Shown piece after piece: positions 35,221 to 47,130 of a DNA stretch of 64,000 nt. A model generated the notes under the pieces. That model made no database searches. It was not told where the DNA came from and saw only the letters and a list, made by a program, of their open reading frames with translations. The stretch covers positions 10,024,086-10,088,085 of the forward strand of contig NC_037644.1 of assembly GCF_003254395.2 (NCBI RefSeq), in the 5' to 3' direction. A program made the translations under genes and the position numbers. Numbering within the stretch: position 1 is the stretch's first letter; every line of letters begins with the position of its first letter. Origin of the DNA: Apis mellifera. Taxonomy: Eukaryota; Arthropoda; Insecta; Hymenoptera; Apidae.

Positions 35221-37020
35221 GAAGTAACCTAGTAAATGATTATCTTATATAATTTTAACTTGGAAAGATTAAAAGATTATTATTAGTATCTTAACAATTT
35301 TTAAAGTGAAAATTGGGGAAGATATTCGATTATACAAAATCCTTAATTTCTTAAACGTTCAATATTTACCCGTAGCACGTAGAAGATCGAAGAGGGCCGT
35401 TTTCATTCCGATTCCATCCGCAGCGATCACCTCACTTTCGCGTTTCACGTTGCATCAACCCGTTGTTCCGCCCACGCGGCCACGAGTAATTTGCACGTAC
35501 GCTGGCTGCTCTCGCCCATGCGACCGGTGAATACAACCTATCCCCTATTTGCAAATGTCAAATTGTCCATACGCATTACCGCCCCGTATAACCTACGTGT
35601 CTCGAGGTGTCTCCGCGTGGTAGCCAAAGTCTCAAACCGAGAGGCCTCTTTCGTGTCTAATTATCGGTCGAATTCTCTCCTCGTCTTCGTTCACGTCTCA
35701 CAACGAATCTGAATCTGGCGAGAAGTGTTTGTCCCACGTTTGCGCATAATGCAAAGGGAAATTTTCTTGGGAAATATATTCTTCGAGGATTTATCATTCG
35801 TGGAATTTAAAAAATTGGAAATATTTTTATTCGAATGTCAGTAATTCGACTCGAGGTAAAGTTTAATTTCTTTCGTCGTAATAATTCCTCTTCTGTGCTA
35901 TTCCATAGTGGATTATCAATTTGACAAGTTGACGAAACATGCAATCGGCGATAAATCACCGCTCTTTGAATAGAGGATAAAATCAAAATCTGTTCTCGTC
36001 TCCGCTCGAATCGCGAAGAGGGTTGCGCCTCGGATCGTTAACGATGACGTATTAATGGCTCGTTAATGCCACGTCGCATCGATGTCTGTTTCCTATGTGG
36101 CTATTCGCAAATGTCAGTGTTTATGCGCGGATTCCAAAGCTATCTTAACGAGAGTCTCATTAGCGTACCGTATCCTCCGCCACGGGGGATAATTCATTTC
36201 GCGGGTTTTTAAACGTTGTAAACGTTGTCACGTGTCGCTCGTTTCGATAGAGGCGGATCGAGGGATCGTATAATCGAGGGAACGTGTAACGTGAGTGGCT
36301 CGTTAACGGCGAAATGTTAATTCACTCGTTAATTCATTCTGATGAATCTCTCCTCGAATCGTGTGATTGATTTTTTTCTATCGCTGCGGATCGATGGAAT
36401 AAATTCGACTAAAGTCGTTTCGTTTTTTGATCTTGAATTATGGAGCAATTTCATTGGAAGATCTTTTACTTTTGTTTTCAAGTTTTCAATTTTGAAGAAA
36501 AATTATTATTGGAAACAAATCTTAGATTAAACGAATTTTCTTGAAGATAATATACGAAGATTTTTGTTCAATCGAGTTCTTTTTTCTAATTCAACTAATT
36601 ATTTATATTATAGAAAATGTTTTTCACATAATGTTTCTTCGCATAATATAATAATCTAAAATAATCCGAAACATAAAGATTCTCAAGGATTACTTCCATT
36701 TATATTCTCTTCTCGCTGCACATATTTTCTTTTACAAACATCTTTTCACAATTATTATTATTAAATGATAATTCGAACAACGTAACCTATAAAATACCCG
36801 TATAAATTGAAACGATCCGCCCGAATATCCTTTCCTATAACGATCAACAACGTCGTACGCGACCGCGAATTAAGCACAAATTAAGAACCGCACGCATTCC
36901 GCGATAAATTCATTCCCATAGAAAACGGTACGAAAGCTGAAGTTGCCGGCTCCTCCTCCTCGTCGACACTAGCTCCGTCTTCCACTAATTGACCATATTA
37001 TGGAAAACAGGAAGGGTCAA
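35221..37020. other. Mixed spacer
   Basis: No gene is seen. 35390-35710 and 35990-36320 are GC-richer. On the minus strand GGAGCTAGTGTCG (36964-36976) partly matches the CTCF-like 18-mer in inverted orientation. 36330-36800 is AT-rich. Confidence 0.65.
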
Positions 37021-37067
37021 GTAGCCGCGTGACCCCTGATGTCATCGCCGCGAGTTGCAAACCTCGC

Positions 37068-37091
37068 CTCTCTCTCTCTCTCTCTCTCTCT
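37068..37091. repeat. (CT)12 microsatellite
   Basis: Uninterrupted CT repeat. Confidence 0.9.
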
Positions 37092-37318
37092 TTGCCCTTC
37101 TCTCTCTCGTTTTAGAACTGCTCATGAAAGTATTACGCCGTCGTTCAAACCCGTCCCAACTCGCCACGTTTGTTTACACGTGGCGAGGAAAGCTCGAGAA
37201 GTGACGCATAGACGATCGTAAAGTTGAATTTAACGCGGCGGCTCTCGCTCGAGACGACCAGTTGGACCGGCGCGTAAACGCTTGGCATTGTCAATGAGGA
37301 GGCGCATTGGAAAGAGGA

Positions 37319-37341
37319 CGAGGAGGAGGAGGAGGAGGAGG
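37319..37341. repeat. (AGG)n microsatellite
   Basis: About seven AGG units, purine-only. Confidence 0.9.
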
Positions 37342-37558
37342 AAAAATACGCGCGCTTTAGACGATAGATCAACCTGGACACAGCGGCGTGAAAATTTATT
37401 CTACGATCTTTCGCGGAATCTCGAGATACGTGCGAAACTGGTACGAAGAATCGCGATATCCCGCGTTCCCTGAATTTTCCACCGGCCTGGAACGTCTCGA
37501 CATCCGAGGAGGACTGGCCGGTCACGGGGGGTTGCGAACGTGAGTGGCGGCGATGGCC

Positions 37559-37561
<3 letters not shown>

Positions 37562-37594
<33 letters not shown>
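37562..37594. repeat. (GA)16 microsatellite
   Basis: Uninterrupted GA repeat, the longest pure dinucleotide repeat in the window. Confidence 0.95.
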
Positions 37595-37596
<2 letters not shown>

Positions 37597-38000
37597 TTCC
37601 GGAGCCAGGCCGGCGATTTATCATCGTTGACACGCGTGTCAGACTCTTTGGTGGTGGCTGGTGGCCTCGAGCCGGCTTTGATGTCACGACAGACAGTCGT
37701 GACGCTGCCGAATCGCTTGTTCCTCTCTTGCTGGCCGGCTCTCCGTACCTACCCAACTCTTCCGATAAGAGTGTGTTTGCAGAGAGAAGATGGCCGGGGG
37801 TATTACCCCGTGATTTATTATGATCACGCCCGGCCGGTTGTTCACGGGCCAGCCTACCGGTTTTCGAACCCATCTCCCTCCGATGGAGAGTAACTTTTCG
37901 ATCATCGACCGGCCATCTTCCACCATCGCCGCATCCCGCGACGCGTCCCGTACAACTGACAAGATAAATTTGGACTATGTCTTAACTCGTCTTGGAACAA

Positions 38001-38690
38001 CCTAGAGATCCTTTCTCTCTCTTCTTTAATATTTTTTTTTCTGGAGAGGGGAGCTTCGTCATTCGTTGCTCTCGCAGCGAAGAGAGCCACGGTGTACCAC
38101 GGATATCAGTATCATTCCTCTTTTTCAAAGTGTAAGTTCTAAAAATTGGTTGGTATATAATTATGTTGATTACGTTCTTTTTTTCTTTTTATGCTATCTT
38201 GCGATTTTTAATATGTGTCGCGAAAATACCTGACAGATATACACGTTATGCGGGTCGATAGTTGTCGAGTAGTTGTATAAAGTATGTATTTAGGTTCTCG
38301 GTACGACCGAGTTTGATAATGGCTCGTGTGCAGCATGTATCGTTTGAAAGAAATTCGAATTGCTAATAAATATTTTTTTCTTTTTGTCTTAAATCGTACT
38401 TCGTAGAAATTATTAATAAAAACAATTTATTTAAACGTTTAGAATTAAATTTATCGAATTTGTTTCAACACTAATTGATTCAATAATTCAACTTACTTTT
38501 ATACCTGATTAAATCGCAAAATTATTTCATTTTCTTAGTATCTTTTGCTTCCCAATTTTTCTAACAACCGATTCGTCCATCTCGTTCGATCAAAATTATT
38601 CACCGGGATACTTTTGCATATACCTTCCAATCCGTCTCGATTAATCTTGTCCATCTCTATTTACAAGTACGCGCAAAGCGTACATTCAAG
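38001..38690. other. AT-rich spacer
   Basis: No gene is seen. Confidence 0.7.
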
Positions 38691-39440
38691 CGTCACTCCA
38701 TCCATCCTTCGATCGCATCGTTCCCCGCGAAACAACAAATTGAACTCGAAAGAGGGGGGGGGGGATGGGTTTCGGAGAGTCTATTTCTTGTCCTAGTAAG
38801 GGCAGGCCGATTAGCAGGGGCGATAAGACGGAGGGAGGGGAGGACCCTTATTAGGAGAAACTCGTGGAGAACGGTTCTCACTGCCTCCCTCCCTTCTAGG
38901 CTAGGTGGCTCCTCTCTTTCTTCTTCTTCTTCTTCTTCTTCTTCATCCTTCTCCATCTCTGTTCCATCCCGATTATCGTCTCGCTTCCCCGTTGGCGAGC
39001 GCCAAGACCGAATGAAAATGTATGAGGGCGATATCTATGGAACGGGAGAGGGCCAGAAGGGAAGCAGATGAGATACGATCCCTTCACTCCGCCTTCTCGC
39101 GGTGCATCACGCGTATAATGCACACGTGTAGCAACTGCAGATGGCCACGGGAACCACGGGGAAAAAGGAAGGAGAGGAGGAAAGGAAGAGGGGAAAGGAA
39201 GATCGCGAAAAGAGGGAGGAAACGAGAGGCAGTTTCGTTTTGTTTTCAAAACGTGGATAAGTGTGCGGAAGGTGTGCCTACGATCGAGGCGCCATCGTTT
39301 CTGCACCTGACTGTCTCTGCTGCTAATCGCCCTCGAGGAGAAAACATGAGCTATCTTTACACAGGCCGCTGTAAGAAAATGGTTCCAAGAATTGGCATGC
39401 GGGTATATATTGAAAGTAGAGTCCGTGTTTAGAGTAATTG
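38691..39440. other. GC-richer patch with strand-asymmetric tracts
   Basis: Contains an 11-base G-run (38754-38764), a TTC repeat (38919-38944) and a long purine-rich tract (about 39150-39235). Open frames of up to 136 codons on both strands come from these tracts and show no domain. Confidence 0.55.
38919..38944. repeat. (TTC)n microsatellite
   Basis: Uninterrupted TTC repeat. Confidence 0.9.
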
Positions 39441-40350
39441 TTGAAAGTAATTCTTAAAAATTTCGTTACGTGAGAAATATAGATTAGCGATCTGAAGAAG
39501 AATGAAAATACAATTGATAAGAGAAAATTTTAAAAGGTTAAGAGTTATTCAATTATATAGAAAATAATCGTTATTTAAATTTGAATTGTGATTTTAAAAA
39601 AGTTTTAAATTTTACAATTTTAGATATTTTCCAAAAATTTAATAATTCCAAGCGTGATTTACAATATACAATTTTCGAGATTTACGATTCTCGGAAGAAT
39701 ATTTTCAGCGAATGTGCATCCCGTTGGAAGTAAATGTCACTTCGAAAGAGCGAGGAACGACTCTTGAATCATTCTCAAATGGACTCTTACTCTTGCAACA
39801 AGAAGAAGAAGAAGAGGAAGAGGAAGAAGAAGAAGAAGAAGAAGAAGAAAATTCTCGAGAAAGGAAAAAGATTCGATCGATTTGCCGATTCAGTCGCGAG
39901 ACGATAATGGTGATAATGCGTGGTGGGTAAGGATAAGCGCGAAAGATCCATTACGGATTTTTTGGCACCGCCGCCATTCTGGAAAACGGGGAACGCTCGC
40001 GCGAAATCACAGCTTGTGGCGCTGTAACGCGACGGAATTATTAATCGCGCAATAAGTGGTGTAATCTAAACCATTACTGTGGCGTAATTATGCGCATAAA
40101 TTGCGGCCCAGTGGTAACGCTGCTAGTAGGAAGCTAGCCAGCATGGACACACTGGTGGGCGCCCATCTAACGCGTCGTAATAGCTTCCGAAGGTGTTGCC
40201 CACCCTGGTCGGTTATTTATTTGGTGTTATTCGGTCGTAAAGGTAATTGGACTTGATGATTACGGCGGATAAAATATCACCGGGGATTTATTAAAATTCT
40301 GTAATGCCCAAGTGATAAAAGTGGCTTGGCAAATGGCCAAGAAAGAAATT
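39441..40350. other. Mixed spacer
   Basis: No gene is seen. 39441-39700 is AT-rich. An AAG repeat lies at 39800-39850. 39950-40250 is GC-richer and includes GTGGCGCT (40016-40023), the CTCF-like core. Confidence 0.65.
39800..39850. repeat. (AAG)n microsatellite with AGG units
   Basis: About 50 bases of AAG/AGG; it encodes the polyglutamate run in the overlapping frame. Confidence 0.9.
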
Positions 40351-40358
40351 GACGGGGG

Positions 40359-40451
40359 TATAATAATAATAATAACAACAATAACAATAATAGTAACAAT
40401 AATAACAATAATAATAACAACAACAATAATAATAATAATAGTAAAAATAAC
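40359..40451. repeat. (ATA/ACA)n trinucleotide array
   Basis: About 93 bases of ATA and ACA units, interrupted by a few G substitutions. It is the longest trinucleotide array in the window and gives a polyleucine frame on the minus strand. Confidence 0.9.
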
Positions 40452-42360
40452 ATTATTGCATTATGGAGCATTAACAAGAGGTTGATCTTTTATAAATTGA
40501 AACGTACAAAAATGGAAACTTGGAGACGTGAAATACAAACAAACCTTACTCGTGACACTTTTCGGGATTAGTCTTTCTAGATTTTCTCATTTTTTCTTTT
40601 TTTTTTTGGTATTTATCTATTTTATCCTTTTCCAATTACAACTTCCTTAGTTACCAATCAAACGTATATAATATTTTTTCCTATTCATTCGTCTAGGCAA
40701 CTATATTTCCACACAACATACACGATGTTCAAAATCCTTTTCTTTACAATCCAATAATCTGTTTAGAAATGATTAATTCCTTAATCTTCACAACCATACC
40801 ACTCGATTCAATCACTTAAAAAAAAAAACACATTGAAAAAACACCGTTCAATCTAATTTACGATGATATTCTTCCATCAGCCTTGCAAATTCATCCCGTG
40901 TGTTACGCCTATTTATTAACCACGCTCTAACGACTCTATCCATAGTGAAAAGTGTCGTACGCCGTTTGGCGAACGGAGATCAAGATAATGGGAAGAAGAA
41001 AGAGAGAGAGAGGGAAGTTACACGCGAAAGATCGTATCTATACGGGATTCGTATACACACGAGCCTATTATGCATTAGTCACTGGAGATAGTCACTTGTA
41101 ACAGCTATTAATGGGGATTCGATTTATCGGTGCGAAGGTTAATCCTCTCCTCTTTCGTTGAAATATTCGCGATACAGGCGCCTCGTTACGAATAAGCGTC
41201 TCTCGATCGTTTTTCTAATTTTATTCCACGACTTACAAATATGACGGAATAAGCATGAATATAATAGACTTAATACAAGTATCCAAGTGTTCATGGAGTT
41301 TCATTTATCTTCTTCTTCATTCTTATATCCTCCTAAATTTGTGAAAAGAAAGAAAGAGAGAGAAGAAAAAGGTATGTAGATCGGTCGTGTCAGATTTGTT
41401 GTTGAAGAAAAAAAAAGAAAAATTTCAACCTCAACGTTTCCTCCTACATTTACTTGTACCGTCGAACGGTACACGTTCACCGGTTCGATCGTTACCTCGC
41501 ATTGGTACACGATTTCCTTGTTGAACGGAATTTTCATCTCCGCCGTTTCGGTATACGCAAACGGTGTTGGCAAACCCTGTGTAAATGTCTGTGGAACAGG
41601 AAAAACGTGATTGCAAACGGTCCATCGATGGAACGTTTTCAGTCAAATATATAATGGCTCGATGTTGAATTTCTGACGTGTGTATGTGTGTGTACGTGTG
41701 CGTACGTGTGTGTCGCAATTGTTTGTAATGTTTCTCCCTAGGCTAATGGTATCCTATCTTGTTTGCATTGCATTACATTATCGTACGTTCGGGAGGAATT
41801 GCGGCGCACGTCAATCATCGTTCACCGGTGCCCCGTATTAATTTCTCAACTTAACTGCATGATAGGTTAACTGCGAGCGACACATCGCGCTCGAACGTTT
41901 ATTCCCTGGCCCATCACTTCTCTTCACCTTCGTCTATACATACTTGAAATTCATCTTACGATTTTATTACAAAATAAAAGTGACCATTTTTTTAGCACCA
42001 TTATTTATCGCTGTTTACGAACGTAAGGCACTTTCGTGTTGTAATCATCTCGTGATGGATAAGATAAATAATTGAGGAAAATTTTACAAGATTTTAGAAG
42101 AGGAATGGACTTGAATCGTTTGAGAAGAATTATCACCACTTAAATTTTATTCTCGATCAATTTCTTATAAATGCTCGTGTTTAATTCACTTTCGAGTTCA
42201 TTAAATGTAACATTGTTACATTGTTCTAATTTTTAAATCGTATCATCTTCTTCCTTTTCTCGAATTTCAGCTTCTTTTACGAGTAACAAAAGAACGATAT
42301 CCTCCGTGCACGACAAAGATAAACATATATTATAATACTCCAAGGTTTTGACGTTGGACC
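40452..42360. other. Mixed spacer
   Basis: No gene is seen. Mostly AT-rich to 41000. 41440-41920 is intermediate and contains a 38 bp alternating tract. 41930-42340 is AT-rich. Confidence 0.65.
41676..41713. repeat. 38 bp alternating purine-pyrimidine tract
   Basis: Every step alternates purine and pyrimidine, mainly GT with CG and TA steps, from ACGTGTGT to TGTGTGT. Such tracts favour Z-DNA under negative supercoiling. Confidence 0.75.
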
Positions 42361-42900
42361 AAAGACCCAGAATGCCCAGGTGACGTTCTTACGGCCGTGT
42401 TTACACGGCCCCTGAATGCGGTTTTAGACACCCCGATAAGAAGGCGGACGGCGTATCGACTATCGAGCCGCTTGTTGCAAAACACACACCTGGATGTTGC
42501 AATGCACGTTGGCCGTAATGCCGTTGGCTGGCCTCAACTCTCCGTGCTTCTCGGGACAAACACGAGCGTGAACTCGCGTGCTGTTCCATGCCTGTTACGC
42601 GTGTGACTCTCGTGTGGTTGCATCGTTGCAGCATGCGGGCTCGCAAACAGCCCATGGATAAATAGACAAACACCGGCGCGGCCTTTGTTGTTCCGAGAAA
42701 AGTTGCCACGTACCGCGAAATATTTACGAAATTCCGCCTCTGTTTAGCCGATACGAATCCGATAAGGACAACGGGGGAGGGGCGAGGGGGAGGATTATCG
42801 TCGGCGCTGTTTACACGCTGGATTCGAGCGTGGGTGGGGAAAGTCGAGAAAAGAAAAGAAGAAGAAGAAGAAGAAAAGGAGAAAAATAAGTCGTTGCTTT
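42361..42900. other. CpG-rich patch
   Basis: GC/CpG-rich interval. It holds an inverted repeat GGCCGTGT-TT-ACACGGCC (42393-42410) containing the forkhead-type word TGTTTAC, another TGTTTAC near 42807, and an AAG run (42857-42875). A 171-codon minus-strand frame crosses it without a recognisable domain. Confidence 0.5.
42393..42410. promoter_or_regulatory. Inverted repeat with forkhead-type core
   Basis: Arms GGCCGTGT (42393-42400) and ACACGGCC (42403-42410) flank TT, so the centre reads GTGTTTACAC. TGTTTAC is the forkhead recognition word. Binding is inferred. Confidence 0.3.
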
Positions 42901-45260
42901 GGCGAGCAAAATGCAATTCGATACGCGAAATCGAGGAACGAGCGAATTTTGTTAATTTTGTCTCATTTTTGCAATCGAAGAATAGTGAAATGGAGCAGTG
43001 TCTTTTTAATTGTAACTAGAAGATAGAGAAAGGTTTAATCTTTTATTCTGTACAATTTTTATCCTTCTCTGTTTATGGGGCACATAATTAAATTTGTAAT
43101 TCGTGAAGTTTTGAAGAGCTAATAAGACTTTTGAGAGAAATATTCGACATTTATTTATTCCTTCCTGGAGGATCAAAGATAATAATAATTATTCGACGAT
43201 CCAATCTAGAAAATATTTAACTTGACATTTGGACAATGCTTATTAGTAAATAGAAGCTACGTGTATCGAGCGTTCCGTGAACGAAATTCGTAGTTGTAAC
43301 ATCAACATCGCGGATGGTTTCAGGCTCGGGGAAACCGATCGCGAAACCTTGTTATTCCCGCTTTGCAATGGCTCGAACGAGTTTATCTCGATACACGATG
43401 CTCGTTTGGTTACCAGGCTATCTCGTTGTATCGATAGATCTCGATAGAGAAAGGAGGATCAGGAATTGGTTACTGCAACAACCATTGTTGATTTCGGTAA
43501 ACGGATTGACGTATCAACATCGTTTATCGTTGGCTTGCCCTAATCCCACGTTGCGCCTGCTTGAACACGACGTGAAATGCCATTTTCGAAAAAACCCGTG
43601 TTATTTAAACCGTGTATATCTTCGTATATTTCTCGTATATTGAACGATATACATCAAATGTGCAAAAATCGTATTTTAACGAACTTTTCTTTAAAACAAT
43701 AGTCGATTCAATTTATAGATACATAATATCAATTGTCAAAATTCCTTCTTCCATTATTATCGATCATCCTTGCAATTTCTCCTCATCCATTTTTCAAACT
43801 GAAAAAATTATCGCCATCTTTTCGACTCATTATCACACGTACATTCGATTCGTCCAAGGTGTACATTCCTCTGGGCCGTAGTTCACGACATTTCGACAAC
43901 TTTCGTAGGCAGCTCGCTAATATCGGCAAATTACCGCTTGTCAACACGCGTGACGCGGATCTTCCAATTTTCATGCTGCAACTCGATACCACAACTCTCT
44001 TTCCCTCTTCCCGAGTACGAGATCTCGGCCACGCAAGCCGTGCCTCTTCCCTTTCTCTTCCATGGAAACACACGTTGCCAGGTCCAAGGGAGATTGTTCG
44101 TCCCGTTAGGTCTCATCCGCGAGGCAAAAGCAATCAGTTATCTCTGCCTCTGCGAACCTTGCCTTCCACCTCCCTGCCGAGGTTGCAGGAAGCGTATCCA
44201 GGTTGATCGTTACGGTCGTCGTCGAGGTACCCAAGGGGTCATCTCGATTGCAGGGATAATCGAGCCTTGGGGAGCCTTGAATGAACCTTCTCCCTCTTCT
44301 CCTTCTTCTTTCTCTTCCTCCTCTTTGTGTTTTTCTTTTTCTTTTCTTTTTCTTTAATAATCCGTTGTTGGTCGAAGCATCAACTTGCCACCACTCGAAA
44401 TTATCGCCGCTTCATAGAGACGTAAAATCACTGTCCGCTTTAATCTTGCGACTCGCGAGGCCGATCCGCGCCTCCAAGATTATTGAATAGTAGTGGCCGG
44501 TTATCGCCGGTTGGGATCATGCTTTATGACTGGCGATACAGAAATCCAGGTATCCAGCGTTCGTGGAAACTTGAGAGGCTGCGAGAATGGATGCAATTAG
44601 GGAGATTATTGCATAGGTAGCCGATGTTTAACCGGATTCTGATTCTGCGAGGGGTTATCGAGATTGGAAACTCGGTTTGTGGTTAAGAAAAATATGATGG
44701 TTATTGATTACTACACCGTTCTTTCTCCTGTGATTTCTTGAAGACTACCTTCCAAAATTTAATTTTTCACAATTTTCACAATTTTCTTTTTTACAATTTT
44801 TTAATATCGATCCCCCAATTTACAAATTGGCCTTGATAAATTCTCCTTCAACAACGGTAGAGCAAACAAACTCCACTTTTCCATTACTAGACTGCTAAAC
44901 TCAATTGCGGAAGAGGGGAGTAGAAGTAAATCCGTCTGGACAAATTATTCTCCGATCGAATGTGTCGAGAATCCAAATCGGTATTCACCATCCAGAACGG
45001 CGAATGAGCCTTATGTCAGCCACTTGTTACGTTTCACTGTCTCTTCGTGGACCGGCTTCCCCATGCGAGTTCGTCCCCGCCGACCGATGACCCGGAAGAC
45101 TTTACCAACCGTACATATGGAACCTGGTGCGTGTCCATGCGCAAAAGCTATTTTATTGCTCGCACGACACTATAATCTTCCTCTGACCGATGCGCTCACG
45201 ACAACTTATTCCCGATGCCTATACTTACGTTTAATGTCTATATCTGCACGGTGGTAGCCG
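42901..45260. other. Mixed spacer with GC-richer patches
   Basis: No supported gene. 43310-43610, 43850-44300 and 44900-45250 are GC-richer with open frames up to 157 codons in overlapping phases, none recognisable. A pyrimidine-rich tract lies at 44290-44355 and a short CACAATTTT repeat near 44765-44800. Confidence 0.6.
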
Positions 45261-46100
45261 TGGTTAGAAGGACGAAGAGAAATATAACGAGTTAGAGAAA
45301 TTTATATTTCTTTTTCTTTACGAGCTAATGATTTTCAAAGATTTAAAGTTGCTAGCTTTTCGAATTTATTTGTTTGAACAAGTTTAAACAAGTGTGATAT
45401 AAATATATTTTTTATTTGATTTTTGTTTGATATAGATTTTTAACGATTGTTGGCGACTCATCTTCGAATTAATTCTATATACACGTTTTTTTTTACGTGT
45501 ACGTAAGTACGTATTGAAAATTTACGGAGATCCATAAATTTTTATTAATTTTTCAGAATGTTTAAAAAAAAGGAAAAAAAGAAAGAAAAAGATGGTTAAT
45601 TATGAACGAGGAATATAATTACTTTAGTGTACAATAAAAGTTCTATGGATTTCTAGTAAACAACACGGTTACTTATTAAATATTAAATATACGTGTGTTG
45701 CGAATCAGGAAAGTAACAGTGACAATACAATTACACCCGAACTAATAGAGATAAATCTATTTAGGTAAACGACTTTTCGAACGATCAGGAAGAAGTTTTA
45801 ATTATCGTAACATAAAGAGAACAATCTTCACCTATATTTTTTATTACCCAGAATTTTATAAATACTCACCTCCCGTTCTTATGCGTCTTTGTAATTGGAA
45901 ATATTCATAAATCAAAATTATAATTTATTATTCCGTCGATATACGGTGGTACACAAGAATCCATTTATTACGCGATTCGTTTCAAATTCGGATAAATCGA
46001 TCGTTAAAAAAAAAAAAAAATAAAAATAAAAACACTTTTAAAGAATAAGGAAGCGTCTCATCGGTATTTCTGTTTTTTTTTTTTTTTTCAAAGAAAATAC
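45261..46100. other. AT-rich spacer
   Basis: No gene is seen. An A-run lies at about 46006-46020 and a T-run near 46073-46088. Confidence 0.7.
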
Positions 46101-47130
46101 GGCAAAAAAGGCTCGCCATAAACCATTTAAAGCCCGCTTATGTCCGCTCGCTGCTCGTAGGCGATTCCCTCGGTATATTTCTCCCGCGAACGCTTTTACG
46201 TTTGCCACGGCTTGAAAATTTATCGCATGACTGAGCACCATCGGGGCTACAGTGGTTGATATTTCTTGCATTCGTATGCATTGTGCTTAACGAAGCTGCC
46301 TCCGCGATATGTCCGCCGATACCAGCTGATTGAAGTGACTTACGAACTTCCAGATGACCGGCTGCGCTTGGGATATGCGCGGGCTACTCTATTCTTTGGA
46401 TTTACGACGTGTGAATATAAGAGCACGGCCGCGTCGAATCTCTTGCGACATTTGTGCGGTCGCGCATTCTAGATCCTAGATCCTTGCGGTATATCGGTAT
46501 ATCGTGCGATTTGAATAACACGTTTATGCTCGCTTTCTTTCCCTCCCTTCTTTTTCCACGCTTAGAAAATGACGATGGTTCTTCTCCACGGTTTATTAAA
46601 ATATTATACTCGATTGTACAGGGTACGATTATTGTTGAAACGTGAAAAAAATTTGAAAATTGCAAGTTTTGTAAAAGAAAAAATTTCGATTGCTACATAT
46701 ATATGCTGGATATATATTTTCTTAGGTGGAAATTATCAATAATTTTGTTGGAAAATAATATTTGAAAATTTATTTTAGGATATAAATATATCGAAATATT
46801 TATAATTGAGATAACAATTCTTTAAGATGTGTACAAACTTGAATTGAGATTATTTCAATTTTAATATTGAAAATAGAATGTAAGAAAATAGTTGAATATT
46901 TTTATTCGCAATTTCAAATAACGTTTTTACACAAGGATATGACACAATATGAACAATATAATTGGATTAAATTTTAAAAAGAAATACAGGCTGAGAGAAA
47001 AGTTACTTAATTAGGACAAGATAATAAGTAAAAAAGTGTATCGAATACAAGGAGAAGTAGAAACAAGGAACGACACATATTAACGTTTTCCTTCGAGAAA
47101 TTATTTCTCAACCCGATATTTATCGAGACG
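46101..47130. other. Mixed spacer
   Basis: 46110-46480 is GC-richer and 46620-47100 is AT-rich. No gene or array is seen. Confidence 0.65.

Larger units (their letters stand above)
37021..38000. other. CpG-rich patch with microsatellites
   Basis: A long GC/CpG-rich interval. A 242-codon minus-strand frame (37145-37873) crosses it, but its serine/leucine and serine runs come from the GA and AGG repeats (37562-37594, 37319-37341). The rest shows no domain, and there is no support for splicing or conservation. I do not call it a gene. Confidence 0.5.

Noticed and set aside
36964..36976. Inverted fourth copy of the CTCF-like motif
   Set aside because: Only about 12 core bases match and the GTGGCGC core is altered. 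It is mentioned as a weak partner site only.
37145..37873. 242-codon minus-strand open frame
   Set aside because: It runs through GA and AGG microsatellites (serine/leucine runs) in a CpG-rich, stop-poor patch. No domain is seen and the non-repetitive parts are unremarkable.
46612..46628. TACAGGGTACG as another mariner-type end
   Set aside because: Only the first seven to eight bases match and no partner end or TA-flanked inverted copy is present.
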